Source: Bradyrhizobium semiaridum (GTDB lineage Bacteria; Pseudomonadota; Alphaproteobacteria; Rhizobiales; Xanthobacteraceae). From it: 64,000 nt of DNA. The stretch covers positions 248,001 to 312,000 of the forward strand of contig NZ_JAGKJJ010000001.1 of assembly GCF_020329505.1 (NCBI RefSeq). Direction: 5' to 3'. Every line of letters starts with the position of its first letter. Position 1 is the stretch's first letter. Made by a program: the position numbers and the translations under genes. The notes under the pieces are model-generated. The model made no database searches, was not told the origin of the DNA, and saw only the letters and a program-made list of their open reading frames with translations. This document shows positions 27,400 to 38,146 of this stretch, in pieces.

Positions 27400-29481
27400 T
27401 CATGCCGCCACGGTTTCGGGATCAGCCTCCACAACGACGGATCTGGCCTTGATCCGGTTGTGCTTCAGCAACTCGGCCAGAACCCGCGCATCGTCCGTCT
27501 TGGCGCCTCTCGCCGACTCCAGGAAGATCACCTCATCAGCCATGGCGTAGAGCCCGAATTCAGACGGTGTGCCGCCCAGTTCGCCGCCGTCGATGATGAC
27601 GCGCTCGAACTCGCGTGCCTCCTTCAGAGCAGTCGAAAGCAAATAGCGCATCTGATGGTCCGCCGAAGCCAATTTCGTCAGGCCGACCGGAACGATTCGA
27701 ATGTTCGTTCTTCCCAACGCGCAGGCCGCGTCCCCAATGGTCGATTTGCCGGCGAGCACGTCACGAAGCCCAGGACGCTGGCCGAACCGCAATCGCGACG
27801 TCACGGGAAAACGCGCCAGATCGGCATCGATGACAAGCACTTTCTGCCCCGCCTCCTCGAGCGAACGCGCCAGCTCCAGTGCGGTCAGGTCAAGCGAGGC
27901 GTCGTCGGACGAGGCACGGACCAGCAACACCGAATGCCCAGTGGGCGCGCTGAGCAGTTCCGCCGAAAAATCGCGCAATCGTACCGGGCGCTCCGCTCTC
28001 ACGGGAGGGACGGCTTCCGGCTGCACCGGCGGCGAGACGCTGACCCGCCGCGTGTTCGGTTTCGGCGCGCCCCTGCCCCCATTTTCGAGACTTTCACGCG
28101 CCAAAGCCAGGACGATGCCCAGACTAAGCCCACCGAACAAGGCCGCGGCCAAGATGATCGTGGTCGGAGGCCAGCTCTTGCGATCCGGCGGCGAGGCTTG
28201 CGAGATCAACCTGATATTGGTGGTGTCGATCACCTCCTGCACGCCCGCGGTCTTGGCCTTTGCCAGGAACGTCTCGTAGAGGGCGCGATCGGAGTCCGCC
28301 TTGCGCTCCAGCTCGCGCAGCGGCACCATGACCTTTTCGTTGTTCTCCGAGAGCTTCTTCAAGGAATCGAAGCGCGCCTGGAGGGTCTGGACATTTGTCC
28401 GTTCGCCAGCGGCCGCGTTTCGGACCGCAGCGGCGATCAGCTTGACCTCGTTCTTGATCGCGACCTGAACGTCCTGGAGCTGGGCGCGCGCGGCGCGGAG
28501 CGCGGGATGATTGGGTCCGTTGATCAGCGCCAGTTGCGCTTCTTCGCGGGATACATCCGCTGCGCGGGCGCGAAGCTGCGCGATCGTCGCGGACTGGACC
28601 GCTTCCGGCAGGGAGTCCAGCTGCGCGCCGCCGGCTTCGATCGATTCGATCACCTTGACGCGCGCCAGTATCTCGTTCAGCCGGGTCTTCGCGTTGGTCA
28701 GTTGGGTATTGGCCTCGTCAAGCTCCTGCTCGGTCACCAATCGGTTTCGCGCGCCCACCAGATTGTTGGCGGCCTTGTAGGCTGCAACGGCCTGTTCCGA
28801 CTGGTTGACGGCGGCACGCATCCGGTCCAGTTGCGATGTGATCGCGTCGGAGATGCGCCGGTTGAAATTCGAGTTCGCGCTGGCCTGGCCTTCCAGAAAG
28901 GCATTGGCCACGGCATTGGCGAGCTTGGCCGCCTGCTCCGGCGTGCGGGCCGAAACCATGATGTCGATGACGAATGAACGGTCATTGCGCTTGACCGCGG
29001 TGTTCAAACGCAAATTGCGCAAGGCGACGAGCTCGGCAGGCTTGTTCTGCGACAACCCGAGCAGACCCATGATGGTCGCGGTGACGCCGCTGCGGCCGTT
29101 AAAATCCGGATCGCTCGCCAACTTCATCTCGTCGACGACACGTGACAACACTTCGCTGGATGTGATGATCTTCAACTGGCTTTCAACGAGGAGCAGGCCG
29201 TCGCCGGGCACGGAGTTCTGCACCGACGGCTCCTCCTTGGGAGTCGGGCGGTCGCGAGGATCGACGTAGACCTCGGCGGTTGCAGTATAGGTAGGCCGGG
29301 CGATCGCGACATACATTGTCGCTATCGCGCAAAATGCCGCGGCCACTCCGAGAATCCAGTGCTTACGCCTGAACAGGATGCCCGTCACATCCTTGAAATC
29401 GACACTGTCCGAAACCTGACCACCGGCGTCGCGCATGATGGCGCTGATCGCCTTGCTGCCGTCTGTGTGCTGACCCGCCAT
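27400..29481 (-). CDS. Wzz/GumC-type polysaccharide co-polymerase with degenerate BY-kinase domain
   Basis: A 693-residue inner-membrane protein. A Wzz domain has its first transmembrane helix near 37-57, then a long periplasmic coiled coil (about 180-400) and a second helix near 440 (IILAAALFGGLSLGIVLALA). A cytosolic ParA/BY-kinase-like domain follows. It keeps the Walker A' strand VLVIDADL, but where the P-loop should be it reads VLLVRASSDDASLD with no GKT/S, and no C-terminal tyrosine cluster is seen. The ATG at 29481 has a GGAG site. It probably controls chain length of an exported polysaccharide. Confidence 0.83.
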   Translation of the reverse strand: MAGQHTDGSKAISAIMRDAGGQVSDSVDFKDVTGILFRRKHWILGVAAAFCAIATMYVAIARPTYTATAEVYVDPRDRPTPKEEPSVQNSVPGDGLLLVESQLKIITSSEVLSRVVDEMKLASDPDFNGRSGVTATIMGLLGLSQNKPAELVALRNLRLNTAVKRNDRSFVIDIMVSARTPEQAAKLANAVANAFLEGQASANSNFNRRISDAITSQLDRMRAAVNQSEQAVAAYKAANNLVGARNRLVTEQELDEANTQLTNAKTRLNEILARVKVIESIEAGGAQLDSLPEAVQSATIAQLRARAADVSREEAQLALINGPNHPALRAARAQLQDVQVAIKNEVKLIAAAVRNAAAGERTNVQTLQARFDSLKKLSENNEKVMVPLRELERKADSDRALYETFLAKAKTAGVQEVIDTTNIRLISQASPPDRKSWPPTTIILAAALFGGLSLGIVLALARESLENGGRGAPKPNTRRVSVSPPVQPEAVPPVRAERPVRLRDFSAELLSAPTGHSVLLVRASSDDASLDLTALELARSLEEAGQKVLVIDADLARFPVTSRLRFGQRPGLRDVLAGKSTIGDAACALGRTNIRIVPVGLTKLASADHQMRYLLSTALKEAREFERVIIDGGELGGTPSEFGLYAMADEVIFLESARGAKTDDARVLAELLKHNRIKARSVVVEADPETVAA

Positions 29482-29638
29482 TCCAAACTCCAACCCGACG
29501 GGCACGACAAGATTTCGGACCAGCCGACTACTGACCGTAGAGTAAACAGGTAGAGTTAATCCGCGGTTACTCGGTCCGGCCAGGTTTCCTGGCGCGCCGG
29601 CGAGAATCCGGCGCTAACCCGAAAGGCGGGCTGTCCGC

Positions 29639-30847
29639 TCACGGCATGACGTCCCGCCGCGCCGCGGCGTCAGCCGGCGGACCCTGCCGCAGAAATCGTG
29701 CGCAGATGAAGCCGAGCACGACCATCACGGCGGCGGCCGAGATCAAGGTCGGCGTCTTGCCGGCGTGCTGCAGGCCGAAGCCATAGGCGATCGGGCCGAC
29801 GGTCTGGCCCATGAAGAAGAAGAACGAATGCAGCGACAGCGCGGTGGCGCGCGCTTCGACCGACAGCTCGCTGGCGAACACCTGCAGGCAGCCGTGGATC
29901 ATGTAGAAGCCGAGGCCCATCACCAAGAGGCCAGCCATCTGCAGCTTCCAGAGCGGCCCGAAGGCGACGCCGACGAGCTGGGTTGCGACCAACGTCGCGC
30001 CGACCACCATCATGCCCCTGACGCCAAGCCGCGGCAGCAGGCGCGACACCGTCAGCGTGTAGATAAGTCCGCCGATCGCAAAGCCGGCGATGACGATGCC
30101 GGCGATCGACAGCGATGTTTCGCCGAGCTCGAACAGGAACGCGGCGATGAAGGGAAACAGCCCGAGCACGCAGCAGCCTTCGACGAAGACAGCCGAGTAG
30201 CAGATCCGTGCATTGGGATTGGTGAAGATGGTGCGGTAGCCGTGACGCAGCGCCTTCAGGCTGGAGCGTGGCGGACGGTTCAACTCGGCGCCGCGGAAGC
30301 CTGCGGCCACTGCCAGCGCGACGATGATGACGAGAGCGCCGAGCACCGCGAGCACGCCGCGCCAGCCGAGCAGGTCGCCGATCAGGCCGGAGGCCGTCGC
30401 ACCGAGCAGGTTACCGGTCATCGATCCCGCCAGCGTCCGCCCGATCGCAAGCTGCCGCTTCTCGGGACCCACGAGATCGGAGGTCAGCGACAGCGCCACC
30501 GGGAAGACGCCACCCGAGCCGATGCCGGCGAGGATGCGGGTCACGAACAGCATCGGGAACGACGTCGAAAACGCGCCGAGGATGTTGGCGAGGCCGAGCA
30601 ACGCGAGGCAGATCGTCATCAGCCGCGCCTTGCCGAACAGGTCGGCGGCGGCGCCGATCGCCGGCTGCACCGCGGCGAAGGTGAAGGCGAACACCGCGGC
30701 AAAGCTCGCCGCGGTCGCGATGCTGACGGAAAAATCCTCGGCGACATGCGGCAGCACCGGATCGAGCGCGCGCACCGAGAGGCTCGCCGCGAAGGTCGCC
30801 AGCGTGATCACATTGAGGGCCGGCGGCATGCCGCTGGTTGCGGTCAC
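29639..30847 (-). CDS. MFS transporter (drug/efflux-like)
   Basis: A 402-residue carrier with twelve predicted hydrophobic helices, the ILAGIGSGGVFPVALSL region typical of DHA-type efflux carriers, and a GRTLAGSMTGNLLG stretch. The reading frame opens with GTG at 30847; the next in-frame start is ATG at 30829. The kdsA stop is only 16 bases upstream, so the two genes may share a transcript. Substrate unknown. Confidence 0.82.
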   Translation of the reverse strand: MTATSGMPPALNVITLATFAASLSVRALDPVLPHVAEDFSVSIATAASFAAVFAFTFAAVQPAIGAAADLFGKARLMTICLALLGLANILGAFSTSFPMLFVTRILAGIGSGGVFPVALSLTSDLVGPEKRQLAIGRTLAGSMTGNLLGATASGLIGDLLGWRGVLAVLGALVIIVALAVAAGFRGAELNRPPRSSLKALRHGYRTIFTNPNARICYSAVFVEGCCVLGLFPFIAAFLFELGETSLSIAGIVIAGFAIGGLIYTLTVSRLLPRLGVRGMMVVGATLVATQLVGVAFGPLWKLQMAGLLVMGLGFYMIHGCLQVFASELSVEARATALSLHSFFFFMGQTVGPIAYGFGLQHAGKTPTLISAAAVMVVLGFICARFLRQGPPADAAARRDVMP

Positions 30848-30863
30848 GTCCCGATCCGCCGCG

Positions 30864-31721
30864 TCAGACCATGGTCTTGGTGAGCGAATCGAAGTCCATC
30901 AGCCGCTTCACCAGGGATTCGAAATCGCGGAGCGGCACCATGTTCGGGCCGTCGGAAGGCGCGTGATCGGGATCGGGATGGGTCTCGATGAACACGCCGG
31001 CAACCCCGACCGCGACGGCGGCGCGTGCGAGTACCGGCACGAACTCGCGCTCGCCGCCGGACGAGGCGCCCTTGCCGCCCGGCTGCTGCACCGAATGGGT
31101 GGCGTCGAAGATCACCGGCGCGCCGGTGGTGCGCGCCAGGATCGGCAGCGCGCGCATGTCGGAGACCAGCGTGTTGTAGCCGAACGAAGCGCCGCGCTCG
31201 GTGACCAGCACATTGGCGTTGCCGGCGCTGGTGATCTTGCTGACCACATTGGCCATATCCCACGGCGCCAGGAACTGGCCCTTCTTGACGTTGACGACCT
31301 TGCCGGTCGCTGCCGCAGCCAGCAGCAGGTCTGTCTGCCGGCACAGGAAGGCCGGAATCTGCAGCACGTCGACCGCCTGCGCCACTTCGGCGCACTGGGC
31401 AGGTTCATGCACGTCGGTCAAGACAGGCAGCCCGAGCGACGAGCCAATCTCGGCAAAGATCGGCAGCGCCTGCGCAAGGCCGATGCCGCGCGCGGCGGTG
31501 GCGCTGGTGCGGTTGGCCTTGTCGAACGAGGTCTTGTAGACCAGACCGATCTTCAGCCGCGCGGCGATCTCCTTCAGCGCAGAGGCGACTTCGAGCGCGT
31601 GCGCGCGGCTCTCGAGCTGGCAGGGACCGGCAATGATCTGGAGCGGCAGGGCGTTGCCGAACTGCACCGATCCAACGGCGACGACGGGCGCGGCGGCCTG
31701 CGCGGAAGTGTGACTGGTCAA
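30864..31721 (-). CDS. kdsA: 3-deoxy-8-phosphooctulonate synthase
   Basis: A 285-residue aldolase-type enzyme condensing arabinose 5-phosphate with phosphoenolpyruvate to make Kdo-8-phosphate for lipid A/LPS core. Seen motifs are AGPCQLESR, YKTSFDKANRTS, KKGQFLAPWDM and DATHSVQQPGG. No ATG fits: the frame has TTG codons at 31754 and 31721. The latter has an AAGGA site 9 bases upstream and gives normal length, so it is used here. Confidence 0.93.
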   Translation of the reverse strand: MTSHTSAQAAAPVVAVGSVQFGNALPLQIIAGPCQLESRAHALEVASALKEIAARLKIGLVYKTSFDKANRTSATAARGIGLAQALPIFAEIGSSLGLPVLTDVHEPAQCAEVAQAVDVLQIPAFLCRQTDLLLAAAATGKVVNVKKGQFLAPWDMANVVSKITSAGNANVLVTERGASFGYNTLVSDMRALPILARTTGAPVIFDATHSVQQPGGKGASSGGEREFVPVLARAAVAVGVAGVFIETHPDPDHAPSDGPNMVPLRDFESLVKRLMDFDSLTKTMV

Positions 31722-31885
31722 AATGCTGCATCCTTTCGCGGCCCGACCATGCAATCTGCAGCTTGAGGGATCAAGCCGCCCCCGCGATGGAGGGGGTTGC
31801 GCTGACGCCGTGGGTGCGCCGTGCTATCACATTCCTGCCCCAGCCGCCGCCATAAGCTGCCCGGGAACCAATACCGTGAGGGACA

Positions 31886-32221
31886 ATGCGCCTATCGCTC
31901 GTGATCGCTGCCGCCGTCGCGCTGTCCATACTTGCGGGGCCGGCGCTCGCCCAGACAGCCAGCCAGCCCGGCGTCGTCACCAGCGGCGCCACCGGCGTCA
32001 CCATCAACGGCAAGCCGGCTGCGCGCAGCGGCGACACCACCAGCAATGGCGGCCCGCTGGTCGAGGGCGTGCCCAACGTCCTGATCAATGGCAAGCCGGC
32101 GGTCGTGGTCGGCGACCGTACCCATTGCGGCGGCAAGACCGCTTCGGGCGCGAACGGCGTCTTCATCAACGGCAAGCCGATGGTGCGCCAGGGCGACCAG
32201 ACCTCGGGCTGCGCGCAGTAG
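31886..32221 (+). CDS. Exported PAAR-like repeat protein
   Basis: A 111-residue protein with a clear Sec signal peptide (MRLSLVIAAAVALSILAGPALA, cleaved before Gln23). The mature part is three units with INGKP at 40-44, 67-71 and 94-98, spaced exactly 27 residues, each followed by a GDxT turn. This is the pattern of PAAR domains that cap type VI secretion spikes. The usual TSHGG histidine is Asn here (TSNGG); RTHCGG is kept. No VgrG, toxin or other type VI gene is nearby, so the function is unclear. Confidence 0.75.
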   Translation: MRLSLVIAAAVALSILAGPALAQTASQPGVVTSGATGVTINGKPAARSGDTTSNGGPLVEGVPNVLINGKPAVVVGDRTHCGGKTASGANGVFINGKPMVRQGDQTSGCAQ

Positions 32222-32269
32222 CGCGGCTGCGGCATTTTCGCTTCCCAAGAGGGTGGGCGCAAATGCCTC

Positions 32270-32347
32270 CCCCGTCATTGCGAAGCGAAGCAATCCATGA
32301 CGCGGCATACGCGGAAGCATGGATTGCTCCGCTTCGCAATGACGGGG
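32270..32347. repeat. Palindromic repeat, family B copy
   Basis: An inverted repeat from CCCCGTCATTGCGAAGCGAA to CGCAATGACGGGG, with inner arms AGCAATCCATG and CATGGATTGCT. It matches the copy at 12700-12785 and lies between convergent genes. Confidence 0.87.
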
Positions 32348-32373
32348 ATAGAGCTAAGGCTGATCGCGGCGCC

Positions 32374-32700
32374 TCACTTCACCGACGAGAACGACGTCGG
32401 CACCAGGAGCTGGTTGACGATGTTGAGCACGATCTGGCCGTCCTCCTCGGTCTTGGCGCGCGCCGCGATCCATTCCGGATCGGTCTGGAACGCGGTCCAC
32501 TTCTTCTCGCGCTCGGCAAGCGATTCCCAGGCCAAAAGGTAGGTCAGCTCCTGGTTGGATTCGCCGACCAGCGTCGTGAAGAAGCCGGCCTGCTTGATAC
32601 CGTGCTTCTCCCACAGCTTCAGCGTGATGGTCTCGAAGCGCTTGAGCAGCGCCGGCAGCCGGCCCGGCAGGCAACGATAGACGCGGGTCTCGTAGATCAT
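32374..32700 (-). CDS. NIPSNAP-family protein
   Basis: A 108-residue ferredoxin-like (dimeric alpha/beta barrel) protein. It starts MIYETRVYRCLPGRLPALLKR and keeps ELTYLLAWESLAEREKKW and the FQTDPEW motif of the NIPSNAP family. The ATG at 32700 is preferred over a much longer upstream frame that shows no family match. Bacterial members are small cytosolic proteins of uncertain function, sometimes linked to oxidative or monooxygenase-like reactions. Confidence 0.85.
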   Translation of the reverse strand: MIYETRVYRCLPGRLPALLKRFETITLKLWEKHGIKQAGFFTTLVGESNQELTYLLAWESLAEREKKWTAFQTDPEWIAARAKTEEDGQIVLNIVNQLLVPTSFSSVK

Positions 32701-32870
32701 TGGTGCGCTCTCCCCTATTGTTGGCGCCGGGGTTATAGCGAGCGGGTTCCCGGCTGTCTTGAGGGGTGACAGCATGGCACCCCTGCCCGTCCTGCCCGCA
32801 GCAGTCCCGCAATGTTGCTGCAATGTTGGCGGCCCTAGAACCGGCGGTTCGAGACCTGAATAGCGAAGAC

Positions 32871-33545
32871 ATGCGGATATTGCTGGTGGAAGACGAAGCC
32901 GAAATGGCCGCGGCGCTGTCGCAGGCGCTGAAGGCCTACGACATGGTGGTGGACCATGTGCCGACCCTTGCCGACGCCGAGGAAGCAATTTCCGCCGACG
33001 TGCACAGCGCCGTCCTGCTCGACCGCCAGCTGCCTGACGGCGACGGCCTCACGCTGATCCCGAAACTGCGGGCACGGGCAGACGGCGTGCCGATCATCGT
33101 GCTGACGGCACGCGGCGACCTCGCCGACCGCATTTGCGGCCTCGACAGCGGCGCCGACGACTACCTGGCAAAGCCGTTCGCGGTGGAGGAATTGCTGGCA
33201 CGGCTGCGTGCCGTGCTGCGCCGCCCCGCCAGCGTGCAGTTCGAGGTCATCCGCGCCGGACGCGTCGCCTTCGACTGCAGCCATCGCGAGGTCAGCATCG
33301 ATGGCCGCCCGCTCGATCTGCCGCGGCGCGAGCTGCTCGTTCTGGAGGCGCTGCTGCGGCGGACCGGGCGCACCGTGCTGCGGGGCGCGCTGGAGGAAGC
33401 CGTCTACAATTTCGACGACGAGATCCAGTCGAACGCGCTCGACACCCATGTCTCGCGTCTCAGGCGCAAGCTCGCCGACAGCGACGCCGGGATCGAGATC
33501 CACAGCATCCGCGGCGTCGGCTATCTCCTGAAGCAGACCTCATGA
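32871..33545 (+). CDS. OmpR-family response regulator
   Basis: A 224-residue regulator. The receiver domain (1-115) has acidic residues in LLVEDE, the phospho-acceptor Asp in VLLDRQLPDGDG, Thr in LTARGD and Lys in AKPF. The C-terminal winged helix (about 130-222) ends with LDTHVSRLRRKL and SIRGVGYLL. The ATG at 32871 begins at the canonical MRILLVEDE. Its stop overlaps the kinase start (ATGA), showing coupled translation. Confidence 0.93.
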   Translation: MRILLVEDEAEMAAALSQALKAYDMVVDHVPTLADAEEAISADVHSAVLLDRQLPDGDGLTLIPKLRARADGVPIIVLTARGDLADRICGLDSGADDYLAKPFAVEELLARLRAVLRRPASVQFEVIRAGRVAFDCSHREVSIDGRPLDLPRRELLVLEALLRRTGRTVLRGALEEAVYNFDDEIQSNALDTHVSRLRRKLADSDAGIEIHSIRGVGYLLKQTS

Positions 33546-34921
33546 GCGAAGCCGCCGACAATTATTGCCTGCGCTCGTATTTGAGCTGGCGGCTGGTCGC
33601 GCTGCAGGCGGTGCTGCTGGTGACGCTCATCGTTCTGCTGATCGGCGCCCTCTGCGCCTCCGGCGTGCTGGTGGTGCCCCGCGATGAAGACCACGTCATC
33701 GCCATCGTGCAGCGTTCGCTGGCGCGTGATGTGCAAGGCGGCCTCGTACTGCGCCCGACGGCAGAGCTGAACGAGTTGCGTGCCAACACGCCCGATCTCT
33801 GGTTCGTGGTGCGCGATCCGCAGGGCCATTCGCTGTCGGAAGGTCCGGTGCCCGGCGAATTCGCCCGGCTCGGCGATGCGCTCAGCGAGATCAGCCAGGC
33901 GCGGCTCGGCTGGCAGATGTTCGAGGACGATCCGCGCAAGGCGCCGGCGCGCATGAAGCGCGTCCACGCCGATGTCGGCCTCGTGCAGATCATGACCGCG
34001 ACGCAGGGACCTATGTCGCGCGCCCGCACCGTGCTCGCCACCTCAGTGGCCTTTCTCGCCATCGCCCTGCCCGGCCTTCTCCTGATGGCTGCGGCAACCT
34101 TCGTGGCGACGCCGATGGTGGTCAAGCGCGCCTTCGCCGGGCTGGACACCGCGGCGGAGGAAGCGCGCCGGATCGATTTCAGACGGCGCGGCAGCCGATT
34201 GTCGGCGGACCACCTGCCGCTCGAGGTCGCGCCGCTGGTTGCCGCCATCAACGACGCGTTGAAGCGGCTCGACCACGGCTATGCGCGCCACCAGCGCTTC
34301 GTCGCCGACGCCGCCCACGAGTTGCGCACGCCGATCGCGATCCTCAACACCAGACTGGAAGCGCTGCCGGCGAGCCCGGAGAAGACGCGCCTGCTGGAGG
34401 ATACCGCCCGGCTTGCGACGCTGGCCGAGCAGTTGCTCGACATCCAGCGTTTCGATCAGTGCCGCAATCCCCGGGTCCGCGTCGATCTCGTCGCGGTCGC
34501 GCGCAACGTCGCGGCCGACCTCGCGCCGCTCGCGATCGCCGCCGGCTATGAGCTGTCGCTCGACACCGCGGCCGAACAGGTCGAAACGATGGGCGACCGT
34601 GCCGCGCTGGAGCGCGCGCTAACCAACCTCGTGCAGAACGCGATCCAACATGGCGGCCGGCGCGGCACCATCACGATCCATGTCGGCAGCACGGCGACGA
34701 TCGACGTCACGGATGAAGGCGACGGCATTCCGCAGGATGAGCGCGCGCGGATCTTCGATCCGTTCTACCGGCTGGCGCCGCTCGACCGCGGCGCCGGACT
34801 CGGCCTCAACATGGTGCGCGAGATCGCAAGACTGCACGGCGGTCACGTCTCCGTGCTCGACGGGCCGAAGGGCGGTGCATGCTTCCGCCTAACACTGCCG
34901 ACGGCGCCGTTCGCCGAATAG
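33542..34921 (+). CDS. Sensor histidine kinase
   Basis: A 459-residue membrane kinase partnered with the preceding regulator. Transmembrane helices are near 17-42 and 162-190, with a periplasmic sensor of about 120 residues between them. A HAMP-like linker, the H-box HELRTPIAIL (about 259), N-box NAIQHG, D-box DEGDGIPQ and G-box GAGLGLNMV follow. The layout is that of QseC/TctE-type kinases. The signal is unknown; the downstream Pmt-like methyltransferase may hint at envelope sensing. Confidence 0.92.
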   Translation: MSEAADNYCLRSYLSWRLVALQAVLLVTLIVLLIGALCASGVLVVPRDEDHVIAIVQRSLARDVQGGLVLRPTAELNELRANTPDLWFVVRDPQGHSLSEGPVPGEFARLGDALSEISQARLGWQMFEDDPRKAPARMKRVHADVGLVQIMTATQGPMSRARTVLATSVAFLAIALPGLLLMAAATFVATPMVVKRAFAGLDTAAEEARRIDFRRRGSRLSADHLPLEVAPLVAAINDALKRLDHGYARHQRFVADAAHELRTPIAILNTRLEALPASPEKTRLLEDTARLATLAEQLLDIQRFDQCRNPRVRVDLVAVARNVAADLAPLAIAAGYELSLDTAAEQVETMGDRAALERALTNLVQNAIQHGGRRGTITIHVGSTATIDVTDEGDGIPQDERARIFDPFYRLAPLDRGAGLGLNMVREIARLHGGHVSVLDGPKGGACFRLTLPTAPFAE

Positions 34922-35024
34922 CGCGAACGTGTCATTGCGCAATGCTGTCGCAATGCTGACCCTGCAGAACGTCTCACGCCTTGAAATCGAATCGAGGCGC
35001 GAACTCATCTTGCCGGGAAAGCAA

Positions 35025-35693
35025 ATGGCACACGACTTCCTCTCATTCTTCACAGCCTGGCTGGCGGCGCCTGGCCGCGTCGGCGCGATCGCGCCCTCGG
35101 GCACAGCGCTCGCCGAGCTGATCACGCGCGACATCACGGCGGCGACCGGCCCGATCCTCGAACTCGGCCCGGGCACCGGCGCGTTTACGTATCAGTTGCT
35201 CAAGCGCGGCGTGCGCCAGCAGGATCTCACGCTGATCGAATACGGCTCGGACTTCATGCGGCTGTTGCAGCTCCGCTTTCCGGGCGCGCGCGTGCTGTGG
35301 ATGGACGCGGCGCAGCTGGGTTCAGAGCGGCTCTATGTCGGCGCGCCGGTCGGCGCTGTCGTCAGCGGCCTGCCGCTGCTCAACATGTCGCCGCGCAAGG
35401 TGATCTCGATCGTCAGCGGCGCGTTCAGCTACATGCGTCCCGGCGGCGCATTCTATCAGTTCACCTACGGCATGCGCTGCCCGGTGCCGCGGCCGATCCT
35501 CGACCGCTTGGGCCTGCGCGCCACGCTGGTCGATCGCGCGCTGCTCAATGTGCCGCCGGCCGCCGTTTACAAGCTGACGCGGCGTCCGCAATACAAGCTG
35601 CTCACGCGTGAGGTGGCACCGGCAGACGATTCATCCGTCGCGCGCATCACCGGCGAGCGCCGCGCCAGGGAAGAGTACGCGACGCCGGCGTGA
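35025..35693 (+). CDS. SAM-dependent methyltransferase, phospholipid N-methyltransferase-like
   Basis: About 222 residues from the ATG at 35025; in-frame ATG 34953 and GTG 34929 would give longer forms. The beginning (FFTAWLAAPGRVGAIAPSG) and SAM motif ILELGPGTGAFT resemble rhizobial PmtA-type enzymes, which methylate phosphatidylethanolamine towards phosphatidylcholine. Similarity to KsgA/rRNA dimethylase-like relatives leaves the substrate open. It follows the histidine kinase on the same strand by about 100 bases and is convergent with pyrG. Confidence 0.68.
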   Translation: MAHDFLSFFTAWLAAPGRVGAIAPSGTALAELITRDITAATGPILELGPGTGAFTYQLLKRGVRQQDLTLIEYGSDFMRLLQLRFPGARVLWMDAAQLGSERLYVGAPVGAVVSGLPLLNMSPRKVISIVSGAFSYMRPGGAFYQFTYGMRCPVPRPILDRLGLRATLVDRALLNVPPAAVYKLTRRPQYKLLTREVAPADDSSVARITGERRAREEYATPA

Positions 35694-35743
35694 GCGGCAT
35701 CAGGAAAACCGTCGCCAACCGACCGACCTTGTCGACGGCCGGC

Positions 35744-37381
<1,638 letters not shown>

Positions 37382-37543
37382 TTACCTTTAATCCGCTTCC
37401 TGCGATTCGCAAAACGAATCGGCTCTCCCCGGCAAACTACCGGCCGGGCTGTGGGTGACCGTTAAATTGACTGCGATTTCAGACTATTGATGGGTATTTC
37501 TGATGCAGGATACCAGCACAGCATCCTGCATGGCCACCCTGCT

Positions 37544-37942
37544 TTATTGCGACTGTGGCGCCTGCGGGCCGGCCGGCGCCGCCGGAGCCTGCTGCCCCTG
37601 CTGCTGATCGGCCTTCTTCAGCGAATCGAGGATGCCGCCCGAGGTCGGCGCTGATACCGGGGCGCCACCGGCCGGCTGCTGCTGGGCCGGCGCGCCGGCG
37701 CCGATGATCGAGCTCGGCTTGCGGTCGTAGCCCGCATACCAGGACAGGAACAGACTGGTCAGGAAGAAGCCGACTGCCAGGATCGCCGTGGTCCGCGTCA
37801 GCAGATTGGCCGTACCGCGGCTTGACATGAAGCCGGCGCCGCCTCCCATGCCGAGGCCGCCGCCTTCGGATTTCTGCAGCAGCACTGCGCCGATCAGGAC
37901 GGCGACGATCATGAGGTGGACGATGATAACGACAGTCTGCAT
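37544..37942 (-). CDS. secG: Preprotein translocase subunit SecG
   Basis: A 132-residue inner-membrane protein. It has two transmembrane helices (about 3-22 and 55-75) around the conserved QKSEGGGLGMGGGAGFMSSR loop. The C-terminal tail is rich in Ala, Pro and Gln, as in other alphaproteobacteria. It stimulates the SecYEG channel. The ATG at 37942 gives the family start (MQTVVIIVHL); an upstream in-frame codon at 37981 adds a polar leader and is rejected. Confidence 0.93.
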   Translation of the reverse strand: MQTVVIIVHLMIVAVLIGAVLLQKSEGGGLGMGGGAGFMSSRGTANLLTRTTAILAVGFFLTSLFLSWYAGYDRKPSSIIGAGAPAQQQPAGGAPVSAPTSGGILDSLKKADQQQGQQAPAAPAGPQAPQSQ

Positions 37943-38146
37943 CGCAAGCCTTCCGTCACAAGCCGCCAAGCGGCCAGACAAACGGCGCTATCGGCTTTGC
38001 GGGTTTTCGTGAAGTCGCGCCCTGTTACACGATTGCACCGGGCATTGTCACCCCCGAGATAGTCGCAGTGCCCTCGATCACAAGCGACTGCGACCATGCC
38101 GATCCAGCGCTTGATTGGCGCGGCCATTTTCCATAATAATAGACAA

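Noticed and set aside
26059..28977. A 972-codon plus-strand frame opposite the GH5 and Wzz genes
   Set aside because: Antisense shadow: its composition follows the third-position GC of the real genes and no domain is visible.
31886..32221. PAAR-like gene as part of a type VI secretion locus
   Set aside because: No vgrG, hcp, tss or toxin gene is within the window and the protein has a signal peptide.
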